Assembly (NCBI RefSeq): GCF_000731315.1
Contig: NZ_HG938353.1
Coordinates: 62,001-126,000, forward strand
From: Neorhizobium galegae bv. orientalis str. HAMBI 540
Lineage (GTDB): Bacteria > Pseudomonadota > Alphaproteobacteria > Rhizobiales > Rhizobiaceae
Reading direction: 5' to 3'
DNA length: 64,000 bases
Part shown: piece after piece, positions 28,305 through 36,670 of the stretch
Layout: the number at the start of each line of letters is the position of its first letter
How positions within the stretch are numbered: position 1 is the first letter of the stretch
The notes under the pieces: generated by a model
What the model saw: only the letters and a program-made list of their open reading frames with translations
Told to the model about the DNA's origin: nothing
Databases searched by the model: none
Position numbers and translations under genes: made by a program

Positions 28305-29854
28305 GCGACATTCCCCCGTGTGGCTGTGTTTGTTTCATCCGCGCCGAGCCGGATCTTGCCGCTCGTCGTGCGCGGCAGCGCGTCGCGGAATTCGATGCTT
28401 TTCGGCACCATGTAATCTTCGAGCAACTGAGCGCAGTGGCGGATGATTTCCCGTTCGGTAAGCGTCACGCCGTCCTCAACCACCACATAAGCGCGGACGA
28501 CCTGGCCGAAGATCGGATCGGCGATGCCGCCAACCGCCGCTTCCTTGATGCCGGGCAGCGTATAGAGCGCGCGCTCGACTTCCTGTGGGCTGACCTTTTC
28601 GCCGCGTGTCTTGATAATGTCGTCGCGCCGGCTGATGAAATAGAGAAAACCGTCCGCATCGGCGCGAAAGAGGTCGCCCGTATGCAGCCGCCTACCGTCT
28701 GCGACGGGCGAAAGTGCACGCACGGAGGTCAGGCCGCTGCCCCAGTAACCGGACATCACATGTGGTCCCTCGACGACAAGTTCACCGATCGTGCCCGGGG
28801 AAGCGGGACGTCCGTCCTCGTCGATCACGAAAGCCTTGGTGCCGGGAATGGCGCGGCCGACAGAAAGCGGCCTTCGGGAAACCTCTTCAGGCGGCAGGTA
28901 GGTCGCACGCAGACATTCCGTCTGGCCGTACATCAGGAAAAGCCGGATATCCGGGAAAAGCTGCTGCAACCGCTCGGCAAGGGCCGGCGGCATGGCCGCG
29001 GCGGCGCTGGTGATGGTGCGCAGATGCGGCAGGAAACCCGGCTCCAGATCCTTCATGCCGGTAATCAGGGCGGCCATCGGCGGCACGAGCGGGAAACCCG
29101 TAGCCTTCACCTCTGCCAGCCGATCGAGGATCTTCCGCGGAAAGGCGAAGCTCTTTTCGAGAACCAGCGTACCCCCGGCCATCACCATCGTCACCACCTG
29201 GGTGATGCCGTAGCCGAAGGACAGCGGCAGGACGCTGAGCACGACGTTCTCAGCGGTATTGCCGAGATAGGCAACGATGGCCTCGCAGGCGGCGCCGACA
29301 TTGGCGTGGGTCAGCATTACGCCCTTCGGCTGGCCGGTGGAGCCCGAGGTGTGGAGCAGCAGCGCCAGCGCCTCGGTGTTTTCGAAGTCCCTGAGCGGAA
29401 CCGAAACCTCACCGCTGACCAGGTCTTCGAACCGCAACCCATGCCCGAGATTTTCGCCGGCATCCGCCTGCGCGACGATCCTCAGCGGCTGCATCTTCGT
29501 CATGGAAATGGCCGCATTCACGGTTGCCCGTTGACGTGCCTGGGTAATGATCGCGGAAGCCTCGGTGCTGTTCAGAATGACTGAAAGCTTTTCGGCTTTG
29601 ATCGACGAATAAAGCGGGCAGGGCACGGCGCCCGCCTTCCAGAGGCCAAAGAAACTGATGACCGCCTCATGGCCGTTGTCCAGCACCATCAGCACCCGGT
29701 CGCCGGGCTTGACGCCGCTGCGGGCAAGGCTGGCGGCGAGCCGGTCGGATGAGGCATCGAGTTCCGCATAGGTCAGCCGGGTGTCGCCCGCAATGAGCGC
29801 GCATTTGTCGCCGAAACGTCTGGCGCTGTCGCGGAGCCGGGCCTCTATGCGCAT
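28301..29854 (-). CDS. AMP-dependent acyl-CoA/acyl-ACP ligase
   Basis: A 517-residue ANL-superfamily adenylating enzyme. Core motifs are LLLHTSGSTGQPKGVMLTHA (ATP loop), MYGQTECLRATYLPPEE, LHTGDLFRADADGFLYF and SRRDDIIKTRGEKVSPQEVE (hinge). The C-terminal catalytic Lys lies in RTTSGKIRLG. It starts ten bases after the ACP gene and overlaps the NadE-like gene. The most economical reading is that it adenylates a carboxylic acid and loads it onto the adjacent ACP, rather than serving general fatty-acid metabolism. Substrate unknown. Confidence 0.9.
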   Translation of the reverse strand: MRIEARLRDSARRFGDKCALIAGDTRLTYAELDASSDRLAASLARSGVKPGDRVLMVLDNGHEAVISFFGLWKAGAVPCPLYSSIKAEKLSVILNSTEASAIITQARQRATVNAAISMTKMQPLRIVAQADAGENLGHGLRFEDLVSGEVSVPLRDFENTEALALLLHTSGSTGQPKGVMLTHANVGAACEAIVAYLGNTAENVVLSVLPLSFGYGITQVVTMVMAGGTLVLEKSFAFPRKILDRLAEVKATGFPLVPPMAALITGMKDLEPGFLPHLRTITSAAAAMPPALAERLQQLFPDIRLFLMYGQTECLRATYLPPEEVSRRPLSVGRAIPGTKAFVIDEDGRPASPGTIGELVVEGPHVMSGYWGSGLTSVRALSPVADGRRLHTGDLFRADADGFLYFISRRDDIIKTRGEKVSPQEVERALYTLPGIKEAAVGGIADPIFGQVVRAYVVVEDGVTLTEREIIRHCAQLLEDYMVPKSIEFRDALPRTTSGKIRLGADETNTATRGNVA

Positions 29855-29864
29855 CGGCGCAGCC

Positions 29865-30119
29865 TCAGGCCGCTGCCAGCTTGGTCGTGAGGTAGCTGGT
29901 CATGTTGTCGATGCTGTCGAGGTTTTCCGGAACGATTTCCTCGTCGGCCACGGTGATGCCGTAGGTCTGTTCCAGGAAGGCGATCAGTTCGAGCACGCCG
30001 GTGGAATCGATCACGCCGCTTTCGAGCAATGACTGGTTGTTGGAAACCTGCGCGTCGGCCCGGAAGAGAAAATTCTCCGCGATGAACTCGCGCACGCTAT
30101 TTTCGATTGCTTCCGCCAT
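29865..30119 (-). CDS. Acyl carrier protein
   Basis: An 84-residue acidic carrier protein of typical ACP size. The phosphopantetheine attachment site is the Ser in GVIDSTGVLELIAFLEQ (about residue 38). That matches the DS(L/M) pattern except that Thr follows Ser, as in many specialised carriers. The protein ends in an Ala-rich tail. The start is the ATG at 30119; the open frame continues upstream but without ACP similarity. It is the first gene of the ACP-ligase-NadE-like operon. It is distinct from the housekeeping AcpP, which has a longer conserved GADSLD motif. Confidence 0.88.
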   Translation of the reverse strand: MAEAIENSVREFIAENFLFRADAQVSNNQSLLESGVIDSTGVLELIAFLEQTYGITVADEEIVPENLDSIDNMTSYLTTKLAAA

Positions 30120-30331
30120 CGACGGCCCTCTCCACAAATAGTTTTTGCCGCGCGGATGCGGCGCGGTCGATTGAAAAGGCATCTTCCAGACTATCCCTGA
30201 ACGTTTTGCTAAAGTCGAAAATACGTTTCTAACAATGTGTCGTTTATGGGCGAATTCATCTCCAGGCTGCAATCCGACAAGCGGCGATGGGAAATGGCGG
30301 ATGTCATGACCTCTCTCCCGAATGTCTCACC

Positions 30332-31282
30332 TCAGAGCACGTTGGACGGCGAGCCCTTTTCGAAGTTCTCGACATGGGTGATGACCTGCGCCCAGAGTGT
30401 CTGCATCGCCTCGTCGCTCGCCCAGGCCACATGCGGAGTGAGGATGAAGTTCGGTCGTTTCAGGATCGTCAGCAGCGGATTGTCCGGTGCCGGCGGTTCC
30501 TTGGTCAGCACGTCGAAACCGGCGCCGCCGATCAGGCCCTCGTCGAGCGCGGTCACCAGATCGGCCTCGTTCACTAGGCCGCCGCGGGCGGTATTGATGA
30601 TCAGCGGATGCCGCTTCATCTTTCGGAACTCGGGCAGGCCGATGAGGTCGCGGGTCGCCGGCGTCAGCGGCATGTGAAAGGTGATGATGTCCGACGTTTC
30701 CAACACTTCGTCGAAGGCCGTGTAGCCGGGCTCGACCTTTTCCGCATCTTTCCGGGCCGCGAAGATGGCCTTCATGCCGAACGCCTCGGCGATCTTCGCC
30801 ACCGACTTGCCGAGCGTGCCGCGGCCAAAAATGCCGAGCGTCGAACCGGCCAGATCCTTGATCGGATGGTTGAAGAAACAGAACTGGTTGGCGCGCTGCC
30901 ATTCGCCGGCGATCACGTCCTGGCGGAAACCGACGATCGAGCGGCGCAGCGCGAAGATCAGGCCGAATGTATGCTCCGGCACGGTGTTGACCGCATAACC
31001 GCGCACGTTGGAGACGGTGATGCCGCGCTCCTTGGCGAAGGCCAGATCGATCACGTCATAACCCGTGGCAGCAACCGCAATCATCTTCAGCTTCGGGGCA
31101 TTGGCGATCGACTGTTCGCGCACCGGCGCCTTGTTGGTGATGACGATATCGGCATCCGCAATACGGGAGGCCACATCCCCTAGCGCCGTCTTGCCGTACT
31201 CAACCCATTGATGAGCGAACGCGGGCCGGGTGATCGTCACCGAAGGGCCGATCGTGTCGCGGTCCAGAAACACGACCTTCAT
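30332..31282 (-). CDS. D-2-hydroxyacid dehydrogenase (hydroxypyruvate/glycerate type)
   Basis: A 316-residue NAD(P)-dependent D-2-hydroxyacid dehydrogenase. Residues 1-100 form the substrate-binding domain. The Rossmann motif is TLGIFGRGTLGKSVAKIAEA, and the catalytic Arg, Glu and His fall in INTARGGLVNEADL, GFDVLTKEPP and LTPHVAWAS. It resembles glycerate dehydrogenase / hydroxypyruvate reductase, but substrate range in this family is broad. The true start is the ATG at 31282 (MKVVFLDRDTIG), although the frame is open for another 620 bases into the divergent gene. It diverges from the FAD oxidoreductase with a 126-base gap. Confidence 0.9.
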   Translation of the reverse strand: MKVVFLDRDTIGPSVTITRPAFAHQWVEYGKTALGDVASRIADADIVITNKAPVREQSIANAPKLKMIAVAATGYDVIDLAFAKERGITVSNVRGYAVNTVPEHTFGLIFALRRSIVGFRQDVIAGEWQRANQFCFFNHPIKDLAGSTLGIFGRGTLGKSVAKIAEAFGMKAIFAARKDAEKVEPGYTAFDEVLETSDIITFHMPLTPATRDLIGLPEFRKMKRHPLIINTARGGLVNEADLVTALDEGLIGGAGFDVLTKEPPAPDNPLLTILKRPNFILTPHVAWASDEAMQTLWAQVITHVENFEKGSPSNVL

Positions 31283-31408
31283 CGCGAAAATTCCTGCATG
31301 ATTTGAAACTCCTCCCAATCGAACCACGGCGGCCGAAGCGCTGGCCGCAATGGATTTCTCGTATATCATCCCGCCCGCCGACCGGAAGGCAAAAGTGCGG
31401 AGAATGGC

Positions 31409-32524
31409 ATGGGTGAAGTGTTGACGCTCGATTGCGCCGTCATCGGCGGCGGCGTGGTGGGGCTGGCGGTGGCCCGCGAAATGGCAATCGCCGGGCGCGA
31501 GGTCGTGCTCCTGGAAGCCGAGCCGATGACCGGCAGCATCACCTCTTCCCGCAACAGCGAAGTCATCCACGCCGGGCTCTATTATCCGACCGGCAGCCTC
31601 AAGGCCGAACTCTGCGTCGCCGGCAAAGAGAAGCTCTACGATTATTGCCGCGACCGGCATATTCCGCACAAGCGATGTGGCAAGCTGGTCGTCGCCTCGA
31701 ACGAAGCCGAAGTTGCCTATCTCGAAAAACTGCTGAAACAGGCGCAAGCCAATGGCGTCGACGATTGCCGGCTGATCGACGGCGCCGAACTTGCCCGCCT
31801 CGAGCCGCAGATCACGGGCTTTGCAGCACTCGTCTCCCCCTCGACCGGCATCATCGACAGCCACGGCCTGATGGAAGCCTATATCGCCGATATCGAAGCG
31901 CACGGCGGCAGCGTCGTGCTGAACTCGCCCGTCCTTGGCGGCGAGCTTCTATCCGATACGGTGCGGCTTTCGGTCGGCGGCCGCGATCCCGTGGAGATCG
32001 AGGCGAACCTGGTGGTCAACTCGGCCGGCTTAAGCGCCTGGGCGATCTCCGAAAGCATGATCGGCCTCGACAGGAGAACTATCCCCGAGCGCCACTATGC
32101 GAAAGGCTGTTATTTCTCGCTGACCGCCCGCGCGCCGGCGGAACGGCTGATCTACCCAGTGCCGGAGACCGGCGGGCTCGGCGTCCACCTGACTCTCGAT
32201 CTCGCCGGCCAGGCACGGTTCGGCCCGGATGTCGAATGGGTGGAGACGATCGATTACGACGTCGATCCCCGCCGCGCCGACAAGTTCTATGGAGCGATCC
32301 GCCGCTATTGGCCAAATCTGCCGGACGGCGCCCTGCAGCCTGCCTATGCGGGCATGCGGCCGAAAATAGTCGGTCCGAACGGGGGAGGGGTCGGCGACTT
32401 TATCATTCAGGGGCCTGAAACGACCGGCCACCCGGCCTATGCCGCGCTTTACGGCATAGAAAGCCCTGGCCTCACCGCCTCCATGGCGATCGCGGAGAGG
32501 GTGGAGCGCCTGACCTTGCGATAA
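31409..32524 (+). CDS. FAD-dependent oxidoreductase, L-2-hydroxyglutarate oxidase (LhgO)-like
   Basis: A 371-residue DAO/LhgO-family flavoenzyme. The FAD dinucleotide motif is AVIGGGVVGLAVAREMA near the N-terminus, followed by the acidic VVLLEAE. The substrate-side motif SSRNSEVIHAGLYYPTGSLK is the hallmark of the LhgO group, which oxidises L-2-hydroxyglutarate to 2-oxoglutarate with electrons going to the membrane quinone pool. The divergent neighbour is a D-2-hydroxyacid dehydrogenase, so the two may act on opposite stereoisomers or related hydroxyacids. Exact substrate is inferred. Confidence 0.87.
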   Translation: MGEVLTLDCAVIGGGVVGLAVAREMAIAGREVVLLEAEPMTGSITSSRNSEVIHAGLYYPTGSLKAELCVAGKEKLYDYCRDRHIPHKRCGKLVVASNEAEVAYLEKLLKQAQANGVDDCRLIDGAELARLEPQITGFAALVSPSTGIIDSHGLMEAYIADIEAHGGSVVLNSPVLGGELLSDTVRLSVGGRDPVEIEANLVVNSAGLSAWAISESMIGLDRRTIPERHYAKGCYFSLTARAPAERLIYPVPETGGLGVHLTLDLAGQARFGPDVEWVETIDYDVDPRRADKFYGAIRRYWPNLPDGALQPAYAGMRPKIVGPNGGGVGDFIIQGPETTGHPAYAALYGIESPGLTASMAIAERVERLTLR

Positions 32525-32542
32525 GGGCAGGCGCTTGCAGCC

Positions 32543-33469
32543 TCAAAACGCCGCGCGCCTGTCGTGTTTGGCGAGACGGGTGAGCAGATAGTCAACTTCC
32601 GCCTTGGCGGTCGCGGAAAGCATCTGGGCCGGTTTGCGCTGCGCATCCGAGGTGATGACGCCGCGCCGTTTCAGCACGTGTTTGCGGATCGCCAGACCGA
32701 TGCCGGCCTGCTGCTCGTAACGGATCAATGGCAGATGCGCATCGAACAGGTCATGCGCCTCCTCGCGTTTGCCGGCGGCAAATAGGCCGATCAGTTCCGT
32801 CAGCATGTCGGGGAAGCCGTAGCCGGTCATTGCGCCGTCGGCACCGCGTTCCGGTTCGAAATCGAGGAACACGCCGCCGTTGCCGCAAAGGATCGAGAAG
32901 GGGCGCAGTTCGCCCGCCTTCTGCATGGCGCGCAGCTTCGACACTTTTTCGAGACCCGGCCAGTCTTCGTGCTTCAGCATCAGGCAGGATGGGTGGTTGG
33001 TGATGATCCTGGCGATCACGCCCGGCGACATGACGACCGTCAGCGTCAGCGGATAATCCTGCAGCACCCACGGTACGTCGTCGCCGACCGCTTCGACAGC
33101 CCCGGCGAAATAGTTGACGATCTGGTCGTCGGTGCGCAGCGCCGGCGTCGGGGCGATCATCACGCCGGCAGCACCCATGTCCATCGCATCGCGCGCCAGC
33201 GACCGCATCCCTGCAAAGCCCGGCGCCGAGACGCCGACGATGATCGGCACTTTGGCGCGAGAGACGACGCGTTTGATGATTGCGCGGCTTTCCTCCGGCT
33301 CCATCTTCGGCGCTTCGCCCATGATCCCGAGAATGGTGATGCCGGTGCAGCCGCTCTCTTCATAAAAATCCGTCAGCCGGTCGATCGAGGCAAAATCGAT
33401 CGATCCGTCTTCGAAGAACGGCGTGGTGGCGATGGCGTAGACGCCTTTGGTCTCGATCCCGAAAGTCAC
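32543..33469 (-). CDS. DapA-family (dihydrodipicolinate synthase-like) lyase
   Basis: A 308-residue class I aldolase-type (beta/alpha)8 protein. The Schiff-base Lys lies in SCLMLKHEDWPG and the partner Tyr in VLQDYPLTL. The usual GTTGE motif reads GIMGEAP, so it is not the lysine-biosynthetic enzyme and should act on another 2-oxo acid. The start is GTG, overlapping the stop of the RraA-family gene by one base (TAGTG), so the two are translationally coupled. Family members include aldolases and hydratase-aldolases of sugar-acid and aromatic breakdown. Confidence 0.87.
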   Translation of the reverse strand: MTFGIETKGVYAIATTPFFEDGSIDFASIDRLTDFYEESGCTGITILGIMGEAPKMEPEESRAIIKRVVSRAKVPIIVGVSAPGFAGMRSLARDAMDMGAAGVMIAPTPALRTDDQIVNYFAGAVEAVGDDVPWVLQDYPLTLTVVMSPGVIARIITNHPSCLMLKHEDWPGLEKVSKLRAMQKAGELRPFSILCGNGGVFLDFEPERGADGAMTGYGFPDMLTELIGLFAAGKREEAHDLFDAHLPLIRYEQQAGIGLAIRKHVLKRRGVITSDAQRKPAQMLSATAKAEVDYLLTRLAKHDRRAAF

Positions 33470-34173
33470 TATTGTGCGTCCTTCCAGGCCTGATAGCGGG
33501 CTTTCGTTTCGGCGTTCATCGGATAGAGGCCCGGCAGTGGCACGCCGCGGTCGACCTCGGTCATGATCCAGCCTTCCATGCGTTCCTGTTCCGGCGCCTC
33601 GGCGACAACCGCGTCGAGCAGCTTGGCGGGGATCAGCACCGCGCCGTCATCATCCACGACGACGATATCGTCCGGGAAAACGGCAACGCCGCCGCAGGAG
33701 ATCGGCTCCTGCCAGCCAACGAAGGTGAGGCCGGCGACGGAAGGTGGAGCGGCGATGCCGTCGCACCAGACCTTCATGCCGCTGCCAAGCACGCCTTCGG
33801 CATCACGCATCACGCCGTCGGTGACAAGCCCGGCCACGCCGCGCTTCGCCATCCGGGAGCAGAGAATATCGCCGAAAATGCCGGCATCGGTGACGCCGAG
33901 CGCATCCGCGACCGCAACGCAGCCTTCCGGCATCGCTTCGATCGCCGCGCGGGTGGAGATCGGCGAAGCCCAGCTTTCCGGCGTCGCCAGATCCTCGCGG
34001 GCGGGCACGAAACGCAGCGTGAAAGCCGGCCCAACGACGCGGCCCTGGCCCGGCTTCAGCGGCTTCGTGCCGCGCATCCAGACATTGCGCAGGCCCTTCT
34101 TCAAAAGCACCGTGGTCAGCGTGGCGGTGGAGACGCCCTTCAGCGTCTCGATGATCTTGGGGTCCAGCGGCAT
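33469..34173 (-). CDS. RraA-family aldolase (HMG/CHA aldolase-like)
   Basis: A 234-residue RraA-like protein. The metal- and substrate-binding motif GVAGLVTDGVMRDAEGVLGS (about residues 116-135) has the Arg-Asp pair typical of class II 4-hydroxy-4-methyl-2-oxoglutarate / 4-carboxy-4-hydroxy-2-oxoadipate aldolases. These cleave the last intermediate of protocatechuate and gallate 4,5-cleavage to pyruvate and oxaloacetate or pyruvate. A ligAB pair lies 2.5 kb away, which supports that reading. RraA-fold proteins also inhibit RNase E, but the catabolic context makes this less likely. It forms a two-gene operon with the DapA-family gene. Confidence 0.85.
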   Translation of the reverse strand: MPLDPKIIETLKGVSTATLTTVLLKKGLRNVWMRGTKPLKPGQGRVVGPAFTLRFVPAREDLATPESWASPISTRAAIEAMPEGCVAVADALGVTDAGIFGDILCSRMAKRGVAGLVTDGVMRDAEGVLGSGMKVWCDGIAAPPSVAGLTFVGWQEPISCGGVAVFPDDIVVVDDDGAVLIPAKLLDAVVAEAPEQERMEGWIMTEVDRGVPLPGLYPMNAETKARYQAWKDAQ

Positions 34174-34261
34174 GAATTCTCCTTGGGATTCTTGAATGCC
34201 GCCTTCGCAGGCGGCGGGCGATATTCGGTCGCGGCTTCTCGTTCGTCAAGGAACTAACGCC

Positions 34262-34301
34262 CTGTCGTTATTGACACGACAGCCGTCTGTCGAGGTATAA
34301 C
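34262..34301 (+). promoter_or_regulatory. Promoter with overlapping CTGTCG inverted repeats
   Basis: A -35-like TTGACA (34271-34276) and a -10-like TATAAC (34296-34301) are separated by 19 bases, longer than ideal. Three half-sites overlap them: CTGTCGT (34262-34268), ACGACAG (34276-34282) and CTGTCG (34287-34292). The first and second, and the second and third, each form an inverted repeat. This looks like a repressor operator for the MetE-like gene. It also lies upstream of the divergent RraA/DapA operon. Confidence 0.55.
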
Positions 34302-34335
34302 GTCTTTCAACACTGACACATGGGAGGATGAGACA

Positions 34336-35367
34336 GTGCTTTTTCCAACGACACTCGTCGGCAGTTATCCGCAGCCGGAATGGCTGATCGACCGGGCCAA
34401 GCTTGCGGGCCGTTTCCCGCCCCGCGTCCGCGCCAGGGAGCTCTGGCGCATCCCCCAGGAATACCTCGCCGAAGCACAGAACGACGCGACGATCATGGCG
34501 ATCAAGGCTCAGGAGGAGGCTGGCCTCGACATCATCACCGATGGCGAGATCCGCCGCGAGAGCTATTCGAACCGCTTTGCGACCGCGCTCGAAGGCGTTG
34601 ATCTCGATAATCCGGGCTCGGCGCTCGATCGTTCCGGCCACCCGAACCCCGTTCCGCGCATTACCGGCAAGATCCGCCGCAAGCACGCAGTCGAGGCCGA
34701 GGACGTGAAATTCCTGCGCAGCCACACGGACCGCAAGATCAAGATCACCGTTCCCGGCCCATTCACCATGTCGCAGCAGGCCCAGAACGACTTCTACAAG
34801 TCGGAAGAGGAGGCCGCCTACGACTACGCCGACGCGGTGAATGCCGAAATCCGGGATCTCTTCGCCGCCGGCGCGGATGTGGTGCAGATCGACGAACCCT
34901 ACATGCAGGCCCGGCCACAGAAGGCGGAACAGTATGGTCTCGCGGCGCTCAACCGCGCGCTCGACGGCGTCCAGGGCACGACGGCTGTGCATATCTGCTT
35001 CGGTTATGCGGCCATCATCCACGAGCGGCCGTCAGGCTATTCCTTCCTGACCCAGCTTTCCGGCTGCTCCTGCCATCAGGTGTCGCTCGAAACCGCGCAA
35101 TCGAACCTCGATTGCTCGACGCTGACCGGCCTTTCCGGCAAGACGCTAATGCTCGGCGCCATCGACCTGTCGGACATGAATATCGAGACTCCGGAAATCG
35201 TCGCGGCCCGCATCCGCCGGGCGCTGCCTTACGTCGAGGCGAAGAACATCATCGTCGCGCCCGATTGCGGCATGAAATACCTGCCCCGCGAGGTCGCCTT
35301 CGGCAAGATGAAGGCGATGGTCGAGGGCGCCAAGATCATGCGCCGGGAACTCGGCGAGACTGCCTGA
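34336..35367 (+). CDS. MetE C-terminal-type (core) zinc methyltransferase
   Basis: A 343-residue protein equivalent to only the catalytic C-terminal half of cobalamin-independent methionine synthase. All expected zinc ligands are visible: His219 and Cys221 (AVHICFGYA), Glu252 (VSLETAQSN) and Cys311 (APDCGMKYL). The thiol-substrate Asp lies in QIDEPYM (residue 186). It should therefore transfer a methyl or alkyl group to a thiol, but without the N-terminal folate domain the donor is uncertain. The start is GTG at 34336, eight bases after GGAGG. A strong terminator follows. Its position between aromatic-catabolic genes suggests a demethylation role, which is inference. Confidence 0.87.
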   Translation: MLFPTTLVGSYPQPEWLIDRAKLAGRFPPRVRARELWRIPQEYLAEAQNDATIMAIKAQEEAGLDIITDGEIRRESYSNRFATALEGVDLDNPGSALDRSGHPNPVPRITGKIRRKHAVEAEDVKFLRSHTDRKIKITVPGPFTMSQQAQNDFYKSEEEAAYDYADAVNAEIRDLFAAGADVVQIDEPYMQARPQKAEQYGLAALNRALDGVQGTTAVHICFGYAAIIHERPSGYSFLTQLSGCSCHQVSLETAQSNLDCSTLTGLSGKTLMLGAIDLSDMNIETPEIVAARIRRALPYVEAKNIIVAPDCGMKYLPREVAFGKMKAMVEGAKIMRRELGETA

Positions 35368-35394
35368 TCTTCCAATTGAGTGCGTGGATAACAG

Positions 35395-35425
35395 GGGCGA
35401 TTGCTGCGGCAATCGCCCTTTTTTT
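35395..35425 (+). terminator. Intrinsic terminator after the MetE-like gene
   Basis: GGGCGATTGC (35395-35404) pairs perfectly with GCAATCGCCC (35409-35418) around a four-base loop and is followed by seven T residues (35419-35425). It isolates the MetE-like gene from the downstream hydrolase-ligAB operon. Confidence 0.93.
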
Positions 35426-35458
35426 GCGGTCTTGGCGTCTGAGCACACGCGATATCGG

Positions 35459-35544
35459 GGATATGTATCCCAAATATGTAAATTGTGACCATGATTGGCT
35501 TATTTTACAGACTATTGTATCCCAAATAGAATCCATGTATACAT
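35459..35544 (+). promoter_or_regulatory. Repeated operator-like sites before the hydrolase-ligAB operon
   Basis: This AT-rich region holds two identical 12-base direct repeats GTATCCCAAATA (35465-35476 and 35517-35528), 52 bases apart, about five helical turns. The first overlaps an inverted repeat GGATA-TG-TATCC (35459-35470). A perfect palindrome ATGTATACAT lies at 35535-35544, a shape common among GntR/FCD-type operators. Together they suggest a looping-type control region for the aromatic operon starting at 35613. Confidence 0.55.
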
Positions 35545-35612
35545 TGCGCCAGAGGATTTTCGGCTTGCGGTTGGGCGATCTGCCTCACACAGGCTGGTCC
35601 GATAGGAAGATC

Positions 35613-36320
35613 ATGACGACCCTTGTTCTCATACCCGGGCTTGTATCGGACGCCATCGTCTGGGCGCCCTTGGCCGAAGCGGCGTCTGGCGTCATGCCGG
35701 TTCATCACGCCGATCTCTCTGACGGCACATCGATCACCGGTATGGCTCGAACGCTTCTCGAGGAGACGGATGGCGATATCGTTGCTGTCGGCCACTCGAT
35801 GGGAGGCCGCGTCGCCCTGGAAATGGCTCGCATGGCGTCGGACCGGATTCGTGGTCTCGTGCTGGCGAATACCGGTCATCATCCCAAGCGCGAAGGCGAG
35901 GAGATCAAACGTCAGCAGATGATCGATCTCGGCAACCGCAGTATCGAGGAACTGGCGCAGCAATGGCTGCCGCCGATGCTCGACCCTGCCCGGGTTGGTG
36001 ACAAGGACCTGATCGGACGCCTCCACGCCATGGTCCTCAGGGCAGGTTCGCAGGTTCATGAGCGCCACATTCGCGCCCTCATCGATCGCCCGGACGCCAG
36101 CGCCTATATCGCCGATCTTCGTTGTCCTGTCCTGCTTGTCGCCGCTCGCCAGGATGGCTGGAGCCCGATCGCCCAGCATCAGGAAATCGCCGACGCAGCG
36201 CCGGATACGGAGCTCGTCACCATCGAAAATGCCGGGCATTTCGCTCCCGTCGAGCGACCCGTGGAAACCACCGCTGCCATCACCGAATGGCTGGCGCGCA
36301 GATTTGGAGAATCCCAATGA
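35613..36320 (+). CDS. Alpha/beta-fold hydrolase
   Basis: A 235-residue alpha/beta hydrolase. The nucleophile elbow is GHSMGG (Ser near residue 69), the oxyanion/HG-type start is LVLIPGLVSD, and the C-terminal His is in IENAGHFAPVERP. An Asp in AARQDGWSP may complete the triad. The start is the ATG at 35613, as the longer open frame upstream runs through a terminator and operator-like repeats. Its stop overlaps ligA by ATGA, so it belongs to the ring-cleavage operon. It may hydrolyse an ester or lactone feeding or leaving the pathway; the substrate is unknown. Confidence 0.87.
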   Translation: MTTLVLIPGLVSDAIVWAPLAEAASGVMPVHHADLSDGTSITGMARTLLEETDGDIVAVGHSMGGRVALEMARMASDRIRGLVLANTGHHPKREGEEIKRQQMIDLGNRSIEELAQQWLPPMLDPARVGDKDLIGRLHAMVLRAGSQVHERHIRALIDRPDASAYIADLRCPVLLVAARQDGWSPIAQHQEIADAAPDTELVTIENAGHFAPVERPVETTAAITEWLARRFGESQ

Positions 36321-36670
36321 GTGAAGCAGCAGCTACGATACCGGATACCCCCCTCTTCGACCGGGCAGGCTCGATCCGCGGCTACCGGATCAACAAGATG
36401 GCGATGGCGCTTGGCCAGCCCGCCAACCGCGCCGCCTTCAAGGCCGATGAAGAGGCCTATCTCGACGGTTTCGGCCTGAGCGCCCACGAGAAGTCCGCAG
36501 TGATGGGCCGCGACTGGCACGAGATGGTACGCCTCGGTGGCAACCTGTTCTTCATCCTGAAGATCTCGGCGGTCGATCCGACCCCGATCACCAGGATCGG
36601 TGCGGCGCAGGCCAGCATGGAACACGAAGACTTCCTGCATCTGAGATTGGGAAAAAAGCGCAATGGCTAA
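36317..36670 (+). CDS. ligA: Protocatechuate 4,5-dioxygenase-type alpha subunit
   Basis: A 117-residue small subunit of the LigAB extradiol dioxygenase. Typical sequence is RGYRINKMAMALGQPANRAA, then YLDGFGLSAHEKSAVMGRDW and MVRLGGNLFFILKISAVD. It covers the active site of the LigB subunit, which holds the iron. It overlaps the preceding hydrolase by four bases and ligB by eight, so all three are translationally coupled. Related dioxygenases cleave gallate or methylgallate, so substrate choice is not fixed by sequence. Confidence 0.92.
   Translation: MSEAAATIPDTPLFDRAGSIRGYRINKMAMALGQPANRAAFKADEEAYLDGFGLSAHEKSAVMGRDWHEMVRLGGNLFFILKISAVDPTPITRIGAAQASMEHEDFLHLRLGKKRNG

Noticed and set aside
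31283..31903. N-terminal extension of the D-2-hydroxyacid dehydrogenase frame
   Set aside because: It overlaps the divergent FAD oxidoreductase and has no domain; family similarity begins at the ATG at 31282.
35112..35612. Long upstream extension of the alpha/beta hydrolase frame (start at 35112)
   Set aside because: It would overlap the MetE-like gene, cross a strong terminator and lack hydrolase similarity; the ATG at 35613 gives a normal family length.
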